Below are positions 5,612 through 5,781 of a stretch of DNA of 5,781 nt, one piece after another. This stretch comes from Arachidicoccus sp050436765 (GTDB lineage: Bacteria > Bacteroidota > Bacteroidia > Chitinophagales > Chitinophagaceae), in the NCBI RefSeq assembly GCF_050436765.1, contig NZ_JBNQGD010000244.1, positions 1-5,781 on the forward strand, given 5' to 3'. Position 1 is the first letter of the stretch; every line of letters starts with the position of its first letter. The notes beneath the pieces were generated by a model, which was not told where the DNA came from, made no database searches, and saw only the letters and a program-made list of their open reading frames with translations. Position numbers and translations under genes: made by a program.

Positions 5612-5781
5612 CTAGGGTTGTTCTATTAAATGATGAAACCACACCTCTGTAGCGTCGTTGGGCACTGCATTGTAATTAATGTGTAGCTCTTCTCCTTTTT
5701 TCCTGTTTTGAACACTTTTCGGTAGTCAAAAACACAACTAGTTGATATTGAATTAATTAAGCTTATATTTTTGCTAATTTT
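5612..5781 (-). pseudogene. Decayed C-terminal fragment of a SET-domain protein (partial, continues past window)
   Basis: Read on the minus strand, 5701-5615 encodes KKGEELHINYNAVPNDATEV followed by WFHHLIEQP and a TAG (5614-5612). This resembles the C-terminal end of SET-domain protein-lysine methyltransferases (I.KGEE..INYN..P.D....WF). In that frame a TGA (5728-5726) blocks the upstream side. The neighbouring frame is open from 5781 to the A6 run (T6 at 5696-5701 on +) and reads LINSISTSCVFDYRKVFKTG. That resembles a worn NHSxxPNC...DFRA... SET core lacking the His of NHS. One extra A in the run would join both parts as TGKKGEEL. So the sequence suggests a frameshift plus a damaged active-site motif, unless the homopolymer is a sequencing error. 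The 5' part lies outside the window. It converges with the methyltransferase gene, with 2 bp between the two stop codons. Judged by motif memory only. Confidence 0.45.
5742..5773 (+). promoter_or_regulatory. Possible rightward promoter at window end
   Basis: TTG (5742-5744), 21 nt, then TATTTTTG (5766-5773) fits TAnnTTTG. It would drive a + strand gene beyond the window. It overlaps the putative SET-domain remnant, and the region is AT-rich, so chance is quite possible. Confidence 0.2.

Overview
The window looks like chromosomal DNA of a Bacteroidota member, probably in or near the Chitinophagales/Sphingobacteriales; the genus cannot be resolved by eye. The grounds are low GC content, A-rich leaders instead of clear Shine-Dalgarno sites, promoter matches of the TTG-N~20-TAnnTTTG type, a TonB-dependent receptor with an N-terminal CarboxypepD_reg-like domain, signal peptides ending in FAQ, and a UMF1-type MFS protein. 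All intact genes lie on the + strand.

Layout. (1) 1-795: C-terminal part of an MFS transporter of the UMF1 family, cut by the left window edge. (2) 796-896: AT-rich gap with a weak hairpin, a perfect 8-3-8 inverted repeat at 841-859, and a -7 box at 863-870. (3) 897-1490 and 1474-1773: a six-helix membrane protein overlapped by 17 nt with a 99-residue winged-helix regulator, a regulatory pair I recall as recurrent in this phylum. (4) 1774-1925: gap with a good Bacteroidota promoter. (5) 1926-4163 and 4190-4825: a 745-residue TonB-dependent receptor and, 26 bp later, a 211-residue exported helical (TPR-like) protein, probably one operon. There is no SusD-like gene, so this is not a standard glycan-utilisation locus. 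(6) 4826-4886: leader with a 10-bp stem ending 4 nt before the next start, plus two overlapping micro-ORFs. (7) 4887-5609: a class I SAM-dependent methyltransferase with a two-helix membrane anchor. (8) 5612-5781, - strand: what looks like the decayed C-terminal end of a SET-domain protein, convergent with the methyltransferase and 2 bp from it.

A plausible reading is that the membrane protein and winged-helix regulator form an envelope-linked switch, possibly acting on their own promoter through the 841-859 palindrome and possibly on the adjacent receptor operon. The receptor brings an unknown ligand across the outer membrane and the 211-residue protein assists in the periplasm. This functional link is inferred from gene order only. 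No RNA gene, CRISPR array, insertion sequence or clearly novel defence-like system was seen. The least ordinary items are the SET remnant, the operator-like palindrome and the structured methyltransferase leader.
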